A DNA stretch of 64,000 nt, taken from NCBI RefSeq assembly GCF_033063295.1, contig NZ_JAWJZH010000001.1:1054001-1118000 (forward strand). Reading direction: 5' to 3'. Below the pieces are notes generated by a model that saw only the letters and a program-made list of their open reading frames with translations, was not told the origin of the DNA and made no database searches. Below are positions 45,519-53,970 of this stretch, piece after piece. Position 1 is the stretch's first letter; each line of letters begins with the position of its first letter. The position numbers were made by a program, and so were the translations under genes. The DNA comes from Nitrosomonas sp. Is35 (lineage in GTDB: Bacteria > Pseudomonadota > Gammaproteobacteria > Burkholderiales > Nitrosomonadaceae).

Positions 45519-45576
45519 GTTAGGATATATTCCTTTTCAAAATCCCCGGTGCACACTGCTTCCCGGGTGAAATCAC

Positions 45577-46491
45577 ATGGCGCATCTGAATTACTACCAC
45601 TACGATTTTAAAGCAATGGGTTCCCCTTGCTCGATTCAATTGTATGCGGACAGTGCAAAGAAAGCGCAACGTGCCGCCAAGATTGTCATGGATGATGTTT
45701 ATCGCTTGGAAGCTAAATACTCCCGCTACCGGGCGGATAGTTTTTTATCCCAAATGAATCGCATCGCGGCTCAAGGCGGTTACATCCAAGTAGACGATGA
45801 AACTGCCGGATTGCTCGATTATGCGGCGACTTGCCACCAGCAAAGCGATGGTTTGTTTGATATCACTTCCGGAATTTTACGTCGTGCCTGGGATTTCAAG
45901 TCGGGAAAAATACCGGCACAAGAGGCCGTTCAGTTGCTGCTGGAAAAAATTGGCTGGCATAAAATCAGCTGGCAGCGTCCGGTTCTGACATTCACGGTTG
46001 CAGGCATGGAAATCGATTTTGGCGGCGTAGTCAAGGAGTACGCCGTCGACCGCGCGGCATCGCTATGCCGGGATGCCGGAATCGAGCACGGTCTCATCAA
46101 TCTGGGGGGCGACATCAAAATTATCGGTCCGCACGACGATGGCAGTCCCTGGCGCGTCGCCATTCGCCATCCGCGCATCCCCGGCGGTATTTTGCATACG
46201 TTGCTGCTGCATTCTGGCGCACTGGCGAGCAGCGGGGATTATGAGCGCTGTATCACGCTGAATGGCATCCGCTACGGCCATGTGCTGAATCCCAAAACCG
46301 GCTGGCCGGTTCATTTTATGGCGGCCGTCAGCGTGATCGGCGAATTCTGTGTAGTCGCTGGTAGTGCGTCGACCATCGGCATGTTGAAAGAAGAAGATGG
46401 CCCCGAATGGCTGAGTACACTTGGGCTGCCGCATGTGTGGGTGAATGTGCAGGGGGAATCCGGGGGATCGTTGCTTCCAGCAGCGGGTTGA
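45577..46491 (+). CDS. apbE: FAD:protein FMN transferase ApbE
   Basis: 304 residues. ApbE moves FMN from FAD to a Thr or Ser of a periplasmic protein. Family motifs are MGSPCSIQLYA, YRLEAKYSRYR, DGLFDITSG, DFGGVVKEYAVDRAA, LINLGGDIKIIG, SSGDYER and HVLNPKTG, the last with the conserved His. The usual lipoprotein or signal sequence is not evident at the N-terminus (MAHLNYYHYDFKAMGS), so its location needs to be checked. It is 58 bases after the DUF3570 gene. No Rnf or Nqr gene, the classic ApbE targets, is in the window. Confidence 0.93.
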   Translation: MAHLNYYHYDFKAMGSPCSIQLYADSAKKAQRAAKIVMDDVYRLEAKYSRYRADSFLSQMNRIAAQGGYIQVDDETAGLLDYAATCHQQSDGLFDITSGILRRAWDFKSGKIPAQEAVQLLLEKIGWHKISWQRPVLTFTVAGMEIDFGGVVKEYAVDRAASLCRDAGIEHGLINLGGDIKIIGPHDDGSPWRVAIRHPRIPGGILHTLLLHSGALASSGDYERCITLNGIRYGHVLNPKTGWPVHFMAAVSVIGEFCVVAGSASTIGMLKEEDGPEWLSTLGLPHVWVNVQGESGGSLLPAAG

Positions 46492-46581
46492 TTTCACTTT
46501 TCGGTTACAATGCGGGTGTGTTCACATGCTGCTATTGAATCAATAGCAGACGCCCGATTAAACCAGACAAGAGAGCAATTC

Positions 46582-47820
46582 ATGAAAGATTGGCGTTTAT
46601 TTTCATTCAGATTCATCAGTTTTTCCGCTCTGATGTTGGTTGCGTCGATGGCGCGGGCGCTACCGGATGATTGTGCGCCTTTGACCGCACCGGTCACTTT
46701 TTTTGAGTCGAACGGACTCGTCTGTCTGCAGAAAGTGATTGTAAAAGATGATTCCGGCGAGCAATTGTACAAAGCCGCGTTGCAATGGCTGGGTGCGGAT
46801 AATCCGAACCGGTTTGTATTGTTGGGCACGGAATTGGATGATGCTTCCGGGCCGGACAGCCCGGCTTTCTCGTTTCTAAATGGTCAGTTGACTCTGCCTA
46901 AAGTCGATGTACCCAAGCCGAACGGTACGGAGCGCTATAACGTCAGCTTGAATTGGGTGACGGATAGCGATGCGGATACGGACGATGCCGTGTCAGTGTT
47001 TGAGCTGGCCACGGTTGCGCTGTATGTCAATCCCAACTATGTGCCGAATACCACTTGGAAGCCCTATGGCATGTTGCTGCCCAATGAGCGGCGGGCGGTT
47101 GATTTGCTGGCGCGGTCGATTCCATATGCGCAGCTGGCCGATGCGATTTACGATTATGATAATGTGACGGTGGGTTCCTGGGATCTGATTGAATCCAATG
47201 GGAAAAGCTCCGGGATGGATGGCGGCGTCTTTAGAAACCGCGAAACCAACGAATTGGCGCTGGTGTTCCGCGGTACCGAAACTTGCGATTTTCCTTGCTC
47301 ATTCAAGGAGCTGGAAGATACGGCGAGCGATGCCCTCGCGGATGCGGCCATCGGGATCGGTACCGTCAGCGATCAATTCAAGGACGCGTTCCGGTTCGCT
47401 CAAAGTGTCATCAGCCGCTATCCCGGCGCTAAAATTACCGTCGCGGGACATTCGTTAGGCGGCGGATTGGCGCAAGCGGTTGGCGCGACACTGGGATTGG
47501 AAACATTTGCGTTCAATTCTTCGCCGGTTCCCGATCATTTTTTTGATACTTACCGGATTACACTGCCCGCCGAAGCACTCGAAGATTTAATTTACGTGAT
47601 TGCCGATGTGCACGATCCAGTTTCCAATACCGATAAAACCGGGAAAATATATTTGGCTTCCCATCATGTAACGCCGCTGATTCAATTCAATTTCAAGCTG
47701 AAGGAAATGTTATCCAGCCGTAAGGTGGATCTGTTTGATTTGCGTTTCGACCGGCATAGCATTACCGACCTGACCAATAACGCAATCAACCTTCTGAATA
47801 TCTACCGGGATGGCTGGTAA
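46582..47820 (+). CDS. Secreted class 3 lipase-like protein
   Basis: 412 residues from the ATG at 46582 (GAGAG upstream), with a signal peptide ending near ARA|L. The C-terminal half is an alpha/beta hydrolase of the lipase class 3/Mbeg1-like type: nucleophile elbow TVAGHSLGGGLAQAVG, then Asp in ADVHDPVSN and His in DRHSITDLTN. The N-terminal half (about residues 30-190) is unassigned, with Asp-rich strands. The substrate is unknown. A separate promoter region lies before it, so it may not be part of the apbE operon. Confidence 0.82.
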   Translation: MKDWRLFSFRFISFSALMLVASMARALPDDCAPLTAPVTFFESNGLVCLQKVIVKDDSGEQLYKAALQWLGADNPNRFVLLGTELDDASGPDSPAFSFLNGQLTLPKVDVPKPNGTERYNVSLNWVTDSDADTDDAVSVFELATVALYVNPNYVPNTTWKPYGMLLPNERRAVDLLARSIPYAQLADAIYDYDNVTVGSWDLIESNGKSSGMDGGVFRNRETNELALVFRGTETCDFPCSFKELEDTASDALADAAIGIGTVSDQFKDAFRFAQSVISRYPGAKITVAGHSLGGGLAQAVGATLGLETFAFNSSPVPDHFFDTYRITLPAEALEDLIYVIADVHDPVSNTDKTGKIYLASHHVTPLIQFNFKLKEMLSSRKVDLFDLRFDRHSITDLTNNAINLLNIYRDGW

Positions 47821-48046
47821 GCCGGAATTCTCACAAATAAAGCCTTGTCATTCGCTACGGATGAGGGCTGTTTGCTTTAGCCGGTTGTTCCTCCGCAATT
47901 TCTCAATCGCTTAATCCCCAGTATTCTCCAGAGTTCGTGTCGCGGTTTAAGGAAGGTATCGCTACGCTGACGGTGCTCGTTTGCAATCTTCCTCAGGATT
48001 GTGTGTCTTAAGCTTATGTTCACGCTACAACTGGAGAAGAGGCGCC

Positions 48047-48829
48047 ATGACAACGAGTCGTTCACCTGCGGTCGCAGGATTGTTTTATTCCGCCGATGCA
48101 CGGCAGCTTGCGCAGGATGTAAACGATCTGCTGGCGGAAGCAAAATTCAATGATTTCAAACCCAAAGCGCTGATTGTTCCGCATGCAGGGTATCTTTACT
48201 CGGGCGCGGTTGCCGCTTCGGCGTATGCCAGTCTGCGGGCCGCTGCTGCTACGATCCGGCGTGTGGTGCTGCTGGGCCCGGCACATCGTGTGGCGGTGCA
48301 TGGTTTGGCGTTACCGGGGGTGGATGTTTTTGACACACCGCTGGGCAGCGTGAAGCTGGATGCGGGCTTGGCCGGTGCGATTGCGCATTTGCCGCAGGTG
48401 ACGGTCAGCAGCGAAGCGCACGCGTTGGAGCATTCATTGGAAGTGCAGCTGCCCTTTTTGCAAAATGTGCTGGATGATTTTACTTTGCTGCCACTGGCGG
48501 TTGGCTGGACATCGGCGGAAGACGTGGCCGAGGTACTGGAGCAACTGTGGGGCGGCGAAGAAACCCTGATTGTGATCAGTTCCGATCTGTCGCATTATTT
48601 GCCGTATGCGGCCGCACAACGTATGGACAATGAGACCGTTCAAGCCATATTACAGTTGCGGCAACCGATTGCGCACGATCATGCATGCGGCAGTGTATCG
48701 ATCAGCGGATTGATCATCGCCGCGCAACAGCATCATCTGACAGCGCATTTGCTGGATGTGCGGAATTCCGGGGATACCGCGGGATCGTGCGACCGGGTAG
48801 TGGGTTATGCAGCGATTGCATTTAATTGA
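48047..48829 (+). CDS. amrB: AmmeMemoRadiSam system protein B (Memo-like)
   Basis: 260 residues from the ATG at 48047, which follows GGAGAAGAGG. The Memo fold, related to class III extradiol dioxygenases, is seen in RSPAVAGLFYSADARQL, LIVPHAGYLYSGAVAA (metal-site His), LLGPAHRVAVHGLALPG, and EHSLEVQLPFLQ. It is the first gene of the amrB-amrA-amrS operon. The function of the trio is not settled; the human homologues are MEMO1 and AMMECR1. Confidence 0.93.
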   Translation: MTTSRSPAVAGLFYSADARQLAQDVNDLLAEAKFNDFKPKALIVPHAGYLYSGAVAASAYASLRAAAATIRRVVLLGPAHRVAVHGLALPGVDVFDTPLGSVKLDAGLAGAIAHLPQVTVSSEAHALEHSLEVQLPFLQNVLDDFTLLPLAVGWTSAEDVAEVLEQLWGGEETLIVISSDLSHYLPYAAAQRMDNETVQAILQLRQPIAHDHACGSVSISGLIIAAQQHHLTAHLLDVRNSGDTAGSCDRVVGYAAIAFN

Positions 48830-48841
48830 GTGAGGCGGGCG

Positions 48842-49438
48842 ATGGTGAATTCGATGGAAAGAAATGAGCAAGGCAGAATATTGCTGCACATCGCACGAGC
48901 AGCCATCGCGGATGCTTTACGAGTGCCTTGCACACCTGCGAGGCTGGACGGCAATATGACCTGGCTTTCGCAACCGGGTGCGACGTTCGTTACGCTGACG
49001 CAGCGGGGCGAATTGCGCGGTTGTATCGGTTCCTTGCAAGCATGCGATCCATTGATTGACGATGTGAGTAACAATGCCATATCGGCTGCATTGCACGATC
49101 CACGCTTTATGCCTTTGGCAGCGGACGAATTGGACAAAGTGAGCGTGGAAGTATCGTTGCTTTCCGAGCTGCAAGCGCTCAGCTTTCGCAGTGAAGCCGA
49201 TGCGCTCGCGCAATTGCGTCCCGATATTGACGGTATTGTGTTTGAATGCGGGCCTTATCGCAGCACATTCCTGCCGCAGGTATGGGAAAGTTTGCCGCAA
49301 CCGGAGCAGTTTCTTGCCAAACTGAAATCAAAAGCCCGCTTGCCGGAAGATTTCTGGACAGACGATATCAAGCTGTCGCGCTATACCGTCAGCAAATGGC
49401 GTGAAACGGATTATGCCCGGGAGGTTGCGCATGGATGA
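48842..49438 (+). CDS. amrA: AmmeMemoRadiSam system protein A (AMMECR1 domain)
   Basis: 198 residues from the ATG at 48842; a later in-frame ATG at 48854 is possible. AMMECR1 features are GATFVTLTQRGELRGCIGSL (with the RGCIG motif), NAISAALHDPRFMPL and VSVEVSLLSEL, DGIVFECGPYRSTFLPQVW, and the end RLPEDFWTDDIKLSRYTV. It starts 12 bases after amrB, and its end overlaps amrS by 8 bases, so translation of the two is linked. Confidence 0.93.
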   Translation: MVNSMERNEQGRILLHIARAAIADALRVPCTPARLDGNMTWLSQPGATFVTLTQRGELRGCIGSLQACDPLIDDVSNNAISAALHDPRFMPLAADELDKVSVEVSLLSELQALSFRSEADALAQLRPDIDGIVFECGPYRSTFLPQVWESLPQPEQFLAKLKSKARLPEDFWTDDIKLSRYTVSKWRETDYAREVAHG

Positions 49439-50528
49439 GCCTATTAGTCGCGCCGAGCAGTTTCCGGCAAAATACTGGCATTTGTTGGAGGATGGGCGGA
49501 TTCAATGCGACTTGTGTCCGCGCGATTGCAAATTGCACGAAGGACAGCGCGGCGCCTGCTTTGTGCGCGGGCGCACGGGCGATGCAATGGTGTTGACAAC
49601 GTACGGGCGCTCGTCTGGTTTTTGTGTCGATCCGATTGAGAAAAAGCCACTCAATCAGTTTTATCCCGGCAGCAGCGTGTTGTCGTTTGGTACGGCGGGC
49701 TGCAACCTCGCCTGTAAATTTTGCCAGAACTGGGATATTTCCAAATCACGCAGCTTTGACAAATTGCTCGATCAAGCCAGCCCGGAAGCGATTGCACGTT
49801 GTGCGGAGCAATATCACTGTATGAGTGTGGCGTTCACATACAACGATCCGGTGATTTTCGCCGAGTATGCAATGGACGTGGCGGATGCTTGTCATGCCAT
49901 AGGTATCAAAACGGTTGCCGTGACGGCGGGTTATATTCATGCCCAGCCGAGGCGCGATTTTTTCGCCAAAATGGATGCCGCCAATGTGGACTTAAAAGCG
50001 TTTGCCGAGGCGTTTTACGTCAAGCAAACCGGGTCGCATTTGCAACCCGTGCTGGATACATTGTGCTACTTGAAGCACGAAACCGATGTATGGCTCGAGT
50101 TGACTACCTTATTAATTCCAGGGCTGAACGATTCCAGCGAGGAAATCACCGCTATGAGCCATTGGATCATGAAAGAGCTGGGGCCTGACGTGCCGCTGCA
50201 CTTCAGTGCCTTTCATCCGGATTACAAACTCAACGATATACCGTCCACCCCGCCGGAAACATTGATCCGGGCACGCCAGATCGCGCTGGATGCTGGGCTG
50301 CATTATGTGTATACCGGTAATGTGCACCATATCGAAGGCGATACGACCTATTGTCCTGGTTGCGGTAGTGCCGTGATTGTGCGTGATTGGTATGAGATCA
50401 AACAGTATTATTTGACTGCGGAGGGCCGCTGTAAAAACTGCAATGCCGCCATTGCGGGCCGTTTTGAACAATTCACCGGTCAATTCGGCAGGCAGCGCAT
50501 TCCGGTCAGAATCGGAGCGCTGGCATGA
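49431..50528 (+). CDS. amrS: AmmeMemoRadiSam system radical SAM enzyme
   Basis: 365 residues from the ATG at 49431, preceded by GGGAGG. The radical SAM cluster motif is CNLACKFCQNW at about residues 87-97. An N-terminal Cys set, CDLCPRDCKLHEGQRGAC, resembles pyruvate-formate-lyase activating enzymes, and a C-terminal CPGCGSAVIVRDWY with CKNCNAAI looks like a further metal site. This layout is typical of AmrS. A stretch of 4 bases (ATGA) overlaps with the following hydrolase gene. Confidence 0.94.
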   Translation: MDEPISRAEQFPAKYWHLLEDGRIQCDLCPRDCKLHEGQRGACFVRGRTGDAMVLTTYGRSSGFCVDPIEKKPLNQFYPGSSVLSFGTAGCNLACKFCQNWDISKSRSFDKLLDQASPEAIARCAEQYHCMSVAFTYNDPVIFAEYAMDVADACHAIGIKTVAVTAGYIHAQPRRDFFAKMDAANVDLKAFAEAFYVKQTGSHLQPVLDTLCYLKHETDVWLELTTLLIPGLNDSSEEITAMSHWIMKELGPDVPLHFSAFHPDYKLNDIPSTPPETLIRARQIALDAGLHYVYTGNVHHIEGDTTYCPGCGSAVIVRDWYEIKQYYLTAEGRCKNCNAAIAGRFEQFTGQFGRQRIPVRIGALA

Positions 50529-51154
50529 CAGCGGTAAAAATTCCGGCTGGGTCAGTTGAGCTGAGCGGCGAGCTGGTATTGCCGCCCGAAGCATCGGGCG
50601 TTGTGCTATTTGCGCATGGTAGCGGCAGCAGCCGTTTTAGTCCGCGCAACACTTATATTGCCAACGTGTTGCAGCAGCACGGTATCGGTACATTGCTGTT
50701 TGACTTGCTAACGCGCTCGGAAGATCAGGATTATGCCCAGCGTTTCGATATCGATCTGCTGACGCAACGCTTGCTTGCTGCCACTGATTGGTTGCAGAAG
50801 AATCCCGTAACAAAATCATTGAAGATCGGCTATTTCGGCGCCAGTACCGGCGCAGCCGCAGCTTTGCAAGCAGTTGCCAAAATGCAGGATGCCGTTGCTG
50901 CCGTGGTATCGCGTGGCGGACGTCCCGATTTGGCGGGAGCAGTTGCGTTAAATCAGGTGACTGCGCCGACGCTGCTAATCGTGGGCGGCGCGGATCATGG
51001 TGTGATCGAGTTAAACGAGCAGGCTTATGCGTTGATGACATGCGTGAAAAAGCTCGTGCTGGTACCTGGGGTGACACACTTATTTGAAGAACCGGGCGCT
51101 TTGGAACAGGCTGCACAGTTTGCCGCCGATTGGTTCTTGAACTACTTGCGATAG
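50525..51154 (+). CDS. Alpha/beta hydrolase (dienelactone-hydrolase-like)
   Basis: 209 residues. The nucleophile elbow is GYFGASTGAAAAL (Ser in G-A-S-T-G), with Asp in VGGADHGVI and His in PGVTHLFEEPG. HGSGSSRFSPRNTYIANVL near the N-terminus is typical of the group that is often joined to a phosphoribosyltransferase domain. Its ATG overlaps the amrS stop, so it is translated with the Amm-Memo-RadiSAM trio. A free phosphoribosyltransferase of the matching kind is at 222-866. Confidence 0.88.
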   Translation: MTAVKIPAGSVELSGELVLPPEASGVVLFAHGSGSSRFSPRNTYIANVLQQHGIGTLLFDLLTRSEDQDYAQRFDIDLLTQRLLAATDWLQKNPVTKSLKIGYFGASTGAAAALQAVAKMQDAVAAVVSRGGRPDLAGAVALNQVTAPTLLIVGGADHGVIELNEQAYALMTCVKKLVLVPGVTHLFEEPGALEQAAQFAADWFLNYLR

Positions 51155-51370
51155 TCGATGAAATTATAGTCAAATCTTCCGTTTTGACGGTTCTGAATCT
51201 GACAGTAGCGAATTAGTAAAAGATACCGGTTTTAACTGGATGAATTACGGTGCTGGTCACGTCATAAGAAATTGAATGCCGCTTTATCGCCAGCATGCTA
51301 ATCTTTGCTGTGCAATTCTTACACATTACGTTTTAAACCGCCCTAATTTTAGGATCTTAAGGAAGTAGCG

Positions 51371-51823
51371 ATGGAATTGATTCTGTGGCGTCATGCCGAA
51401 GCGGAAGAGGGTTTTCCCGATATGGCGCGTCAATTGACCGGAAAAGGATTGGATCAGGCAAGACGCATGGCAGATTGGCTTAAGCCAAAATTGCCGGAAA
51501 AAGCGCGGATAATCGTCAGCCCGGCCCGCCGGACGCAGCAGACGGCGATGGCATTGCAGCTCGATTTTGTCACGGATGCAGCGATAGGGCCTGGTGCCAG
51601 TGCGCGTGCCGTGCTTGCTGCGGCTAACTGGCCTGATGCGGAAGGTACGGTAGTGATAGTCGGACATCAGCCTACCTTGGGTGAGATTGCCAATTACCTG
51701 ATTCCGTCTGTTCCTCCTGGATTGCGCGTTAAAAAAGGTTCGGTGTGGTGGATCCGGTGCGAAGAAAAGGAAAATTTAAATGAACCAGTACTGCATGCGG
51801 TGATCTATCCTGAAATGTTATGA
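51371..51823 (+). CDS. sixA: Histidine phosphatase SixA-like
   Basis: 150 residues. It opens MELILWRHAEAEEG, with the RHG-type catalytic Arg-His, and has IVSPARRTQQTA and VIVGHQPTLGEI with the second His. This is the compact form called SixA, a phosphohistidine phosphatase acting on phosphotransfer proteins. AAGGAAG lies before the ATG. rluE follows after 24 bases. Confidence 0.92.
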   Translation: MELILWRHAEAEEGFPDMARQLTGKGLDQARRMADWLKPKLPEKARIIVSPARRTQQTAMALQLDFVTDAAIGPGASARAVLAAANWPDAEGTVVIVGHQPTLGEIANYLIPSVPPGLRVKKGSVWWIRCEEKENLNEPVLHAVIYPEML

Positions 51824-51847
51824 GCTATCCAGTTCAATTCGGGTGTT

Positions 51848-52405
51848 ATGTCTCGATTAATTCTATTTAATAAACCCTATGGCGTGATTTGCCAATTTAC
51901 ACCGGAAAGCGGGCATCAATCGTTGAAAGATTTCATTCCGTTACCGGATTTTTATCCGGCTGGCCGATTGGACGCGGATAGCGAAGGCTTAGTGTTGTTG
52001 ACGGATAATGGTAAGTTGCAGCAGCAAATCAGCGATCCGAAGTTTAAATTGCCCAAAACCTATTGGGTTCAAGTTGACGGCAAACCGGATGAAATGGTAT
52101 TAAATCAGTTGCGCCAGGGCGTCACTCTGAAAGATTACAAAACCCGGCCTGCGCAAGCTTCTCTGATGGATGAGCCCAATCACCTCTGGCAGCGGGTGCC
52201 GCCTATCCGATACCGTAAAAATATTGCTACCACTTGGATATCTTTGATTCTGAGTGAAGGTAAGAATCGCCAAGTAAGGCGGATGACAGCGGCGGTAGCA
52301 TTTCCTACATTGCGATTGATCCGTTATGCCATCGGCACATATACTTTGCAAGGTTTGGCGCCGGGTGAATGGCGCTTAGTGAAAAATATCCAATGGAATA
52401 AATGA
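51848..52405 (+). CDS. rluE: 23S rRNA pseudouridine synthase (RluE-like)
   Basis: 185 residues, the small form without an S4 domain. It has LILFNKPYGVICQFTP, the catalytic motif PAGRLDADSEGLVLLTDNG with the active Asp, KTYWVQVDG and SEGKNRQVRRMTAAVAFPTLRL, all typical of the RsuA/RluB/E/F group. Short length and the missing S4 domain favour RluE, which modifies U2457 of 23S rRNA in E. coli. A T-rich hairpin follows at about 52414-52446. Confidence 0.9.
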   Translation: MSRLILFNKPYGVICQFTPESGHQSLKDFIPLPDFYPAGRLDADSEGLVLLTDNGKLQQQISDPKFKLPKTYWVQVDGKPDEMVLNQLRQGVTLKDYKTRPAQASLMDEPNHLWQRVPPIRYRKNIATTWISLILSEGKNRQVRRMTAAVAFPTLRLIRYAIGTYTLQGLAPGEWRLVKNIQWNK

Positions 52406-52605
52406 CAACTGTTGAATTTTTTCCGGTGAATGGGGAAAAATTTTTAATGAGAAGTGAAGAAACAGCGTGTGGCTTAGTTTTGCTAAAACCGTAAATTTAA
52501 AGCAGATAATGAATTCAGATTAATATTTCATTTCTATCCGGTGTAGTATAGAATTTTGTATGAGAGTGTAATAAAAATTTAGTATTTCATAGAGAGTAAA
52601 GAAAG

Positions 52606-52647
52606 ATGCAATTGCCGTTGGTAATGCCAAGCAGGCAATTGAAGTAG
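52606..52647 (+). promoter_or_regulatory. Leader ORF and hairpin upstream of the desaturase gene
   Basis: A 13-codon frame, MQLPLVMPSRQLK, starts at 52606 behind GAGAGTAAAGAAAG and ends at 52647. It overlaps a hairpin: CAATTGCC (52609-52616) with GGCAATTG (52634-52641), and TTGG with CCAA inside it. The desaturase start is 65 bases further on. This could be a translated leader controlling the gene. The rest of the 307-base gap (52406-52712) shows no gene. Confidence 0.4.
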
Positions 52648-52712
52648 GCAGGTGGTTTGTTTTTATATATCGGCTTGCGCTTTAGTAAGCCCCTAAAAGG
52701 ATGGTAATTTAT

Positions 52713-53903
52713 ATGATTTTTGATTTTCTGACATTGATTTCAGGTGTATTTGATATGCCGTGGTGGGGATATGTGGTCGTCACTCTAGTTTTGACGCATA
52801 TCACAATTGCATCTATCACGATCTATCTGCATCGTCATTCAGCCCATAGAGCGCTGGAGCTGCATCCGATACCGAGTCATTTTTTTCGCTTCTGGTTGTG
52901 GTTGACGACGGGGATGGTTACCAAGCAATGGACGGCGGTTCATCGTAAGCATCATGCGAAATGCGAAAGTAAGGATGATCCGCACAGTCCGGTCATTTAT
53001 GGTATCAAGAAAGTTTTAGCCGAAGGCTCGGAACTGTACAGAGCAGAGGCAAAGAATGAAGAAACCTTGAAAAGATATGGCTACGGTACACCGGATGATT
53101 GGCTGGAACGTAATGTTTATACCAAGCATAGTGCGAAAGGTGTGGCACTGATGTTGATTATTAATGTGATTCTGTTCGGTCCTATTGGTATTACGATATG
53201 GGCGGTGCAGATGATTTGGGCGCCTATTTTTGCCGCTGGTATTATTAACGGTGTTGGTCATTATTGGGGTTATCGCAACTTTCGCGCGGAAGACGCCAGC
53301 ACCAATATCGTTCCTTGGGGTATTTTAATTGGTGGTGAAGAATTGCATAACAATCATCACGCTTATGCAACCTCTGCACGATTATCCAACAAATGGTATG
53401 AGTTCGATATCGGTTGGTTGTATATCCGGACTTTGGAAATCCTCGGACTTGCAAAAGTTAAAAAAATTGCTCCGAAACTGCGTATTGATAAAGCAAAAAC
53501 CCAATGCGATTCGGATACATTGCAAGCTGTGATATCTCATCGTTATGAAGTTCTCGCCAAATATACGAAATCGCTGAAAGTAACTTTTGCAAATGAAATG
53601 ATTCATCTGAAAGAAGCGGCTGCGCAATACGGTGTGGATAACAATACCTTGAAACATTGGATTCTTGCCGATTCCAAAACATTGCAAGAGCACGAGCGCG
53701 AGAAATTGAGCCAAGTGCTTAGTAATGCCAAAACACTGGATAAAGTGTATACCATGCGTGAAGAACTGGCCAAAATCTGGCAACGCTCTACCGCATCAAC
53801 CGAAGAATTGGTTAAAGAGTTGGAAGATTGGTGTCGGCGTGCGGAAGAAAGCGGTATCGAAGTGCTAAGAACTTTTTCCCAGCGGTTACGGTGTTATGCA
53901 TAG
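52713..53903 (+). CDS. desA: Acyl-CoA/fatty acid delta-9-type desaturase
   Basis: 396 residues from the ATG at 52713; an ATG at 52701 sits inside the ribosome-binding site. Three His boxes hold the di-iron centre: HRHSAHR (about residues 35-41), HRKHHAK (about 75-81) and HNNHH (about 210-214). Four membrane helices surround them. The enzyme makes monounsaturated fatty acids and helps adapt membranes to cold. The C-terminal 100 residues (EHEREKLSQVLSNA ... LVKELEDWCRRAEESGIEVL) form a helical tail that resembles the end of ISL3-type transposases and is usual in this desaturase group. Confidence 0.92.
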   Translation: MIFDFLTLISGVFDMPWWGYVVVTLVLTHITIASITIYLHRHSAHRALELHPIPSHFFRFWLWLTTGMVTKQWTAVHRKHHAKCESKDDPHSPVIYGIKKVLAEGSELYRAEAKNEETLKRYGYGTPDDWLERNVYTKHSAKGVALMLIINVILFGPIGITIWAVQMIWAPIFAAGIINGVGHYWGYRNFRAEDASTNIVPWGILIGGEELHNNHHAYATSARLSNKWYEFDIGWLYIRTLEILGLAKVKKIAPKLRIDKAKTQCDSDTLQAVISHRYEVLAKYTKSLKVTFANEMIHLKEAAAQYGVDNNTLKHWILADSKTLQEHEREKLSQVLSNAKTLDKVYTMREELAKIWQRSTASTEELVKELEDWCRRAEESGIEVLRTFSQRLRCYA

Positions 53904-53916
53904 TAAGTAAAAGTTG

Positions 53917-53954
53917 CGCAATAAAAAACCCGCTTCGGCGGGTTTTTTATTGCG
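53917..53954. terminator. Strong bidirectional terminator with UUCG loop
   Basis: CGCAATAAAAAACCCGC (53917-53933) pairs over 17 bp with GCGGGTTTTTTATTGCG (53938-53954) across TTCG. It serves the desaturase gene on the plus strand and rpmG on the minus strand. Confidence 0.95.
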
Positions 53955-53970
53955 TTCGTTGTTACTGATA

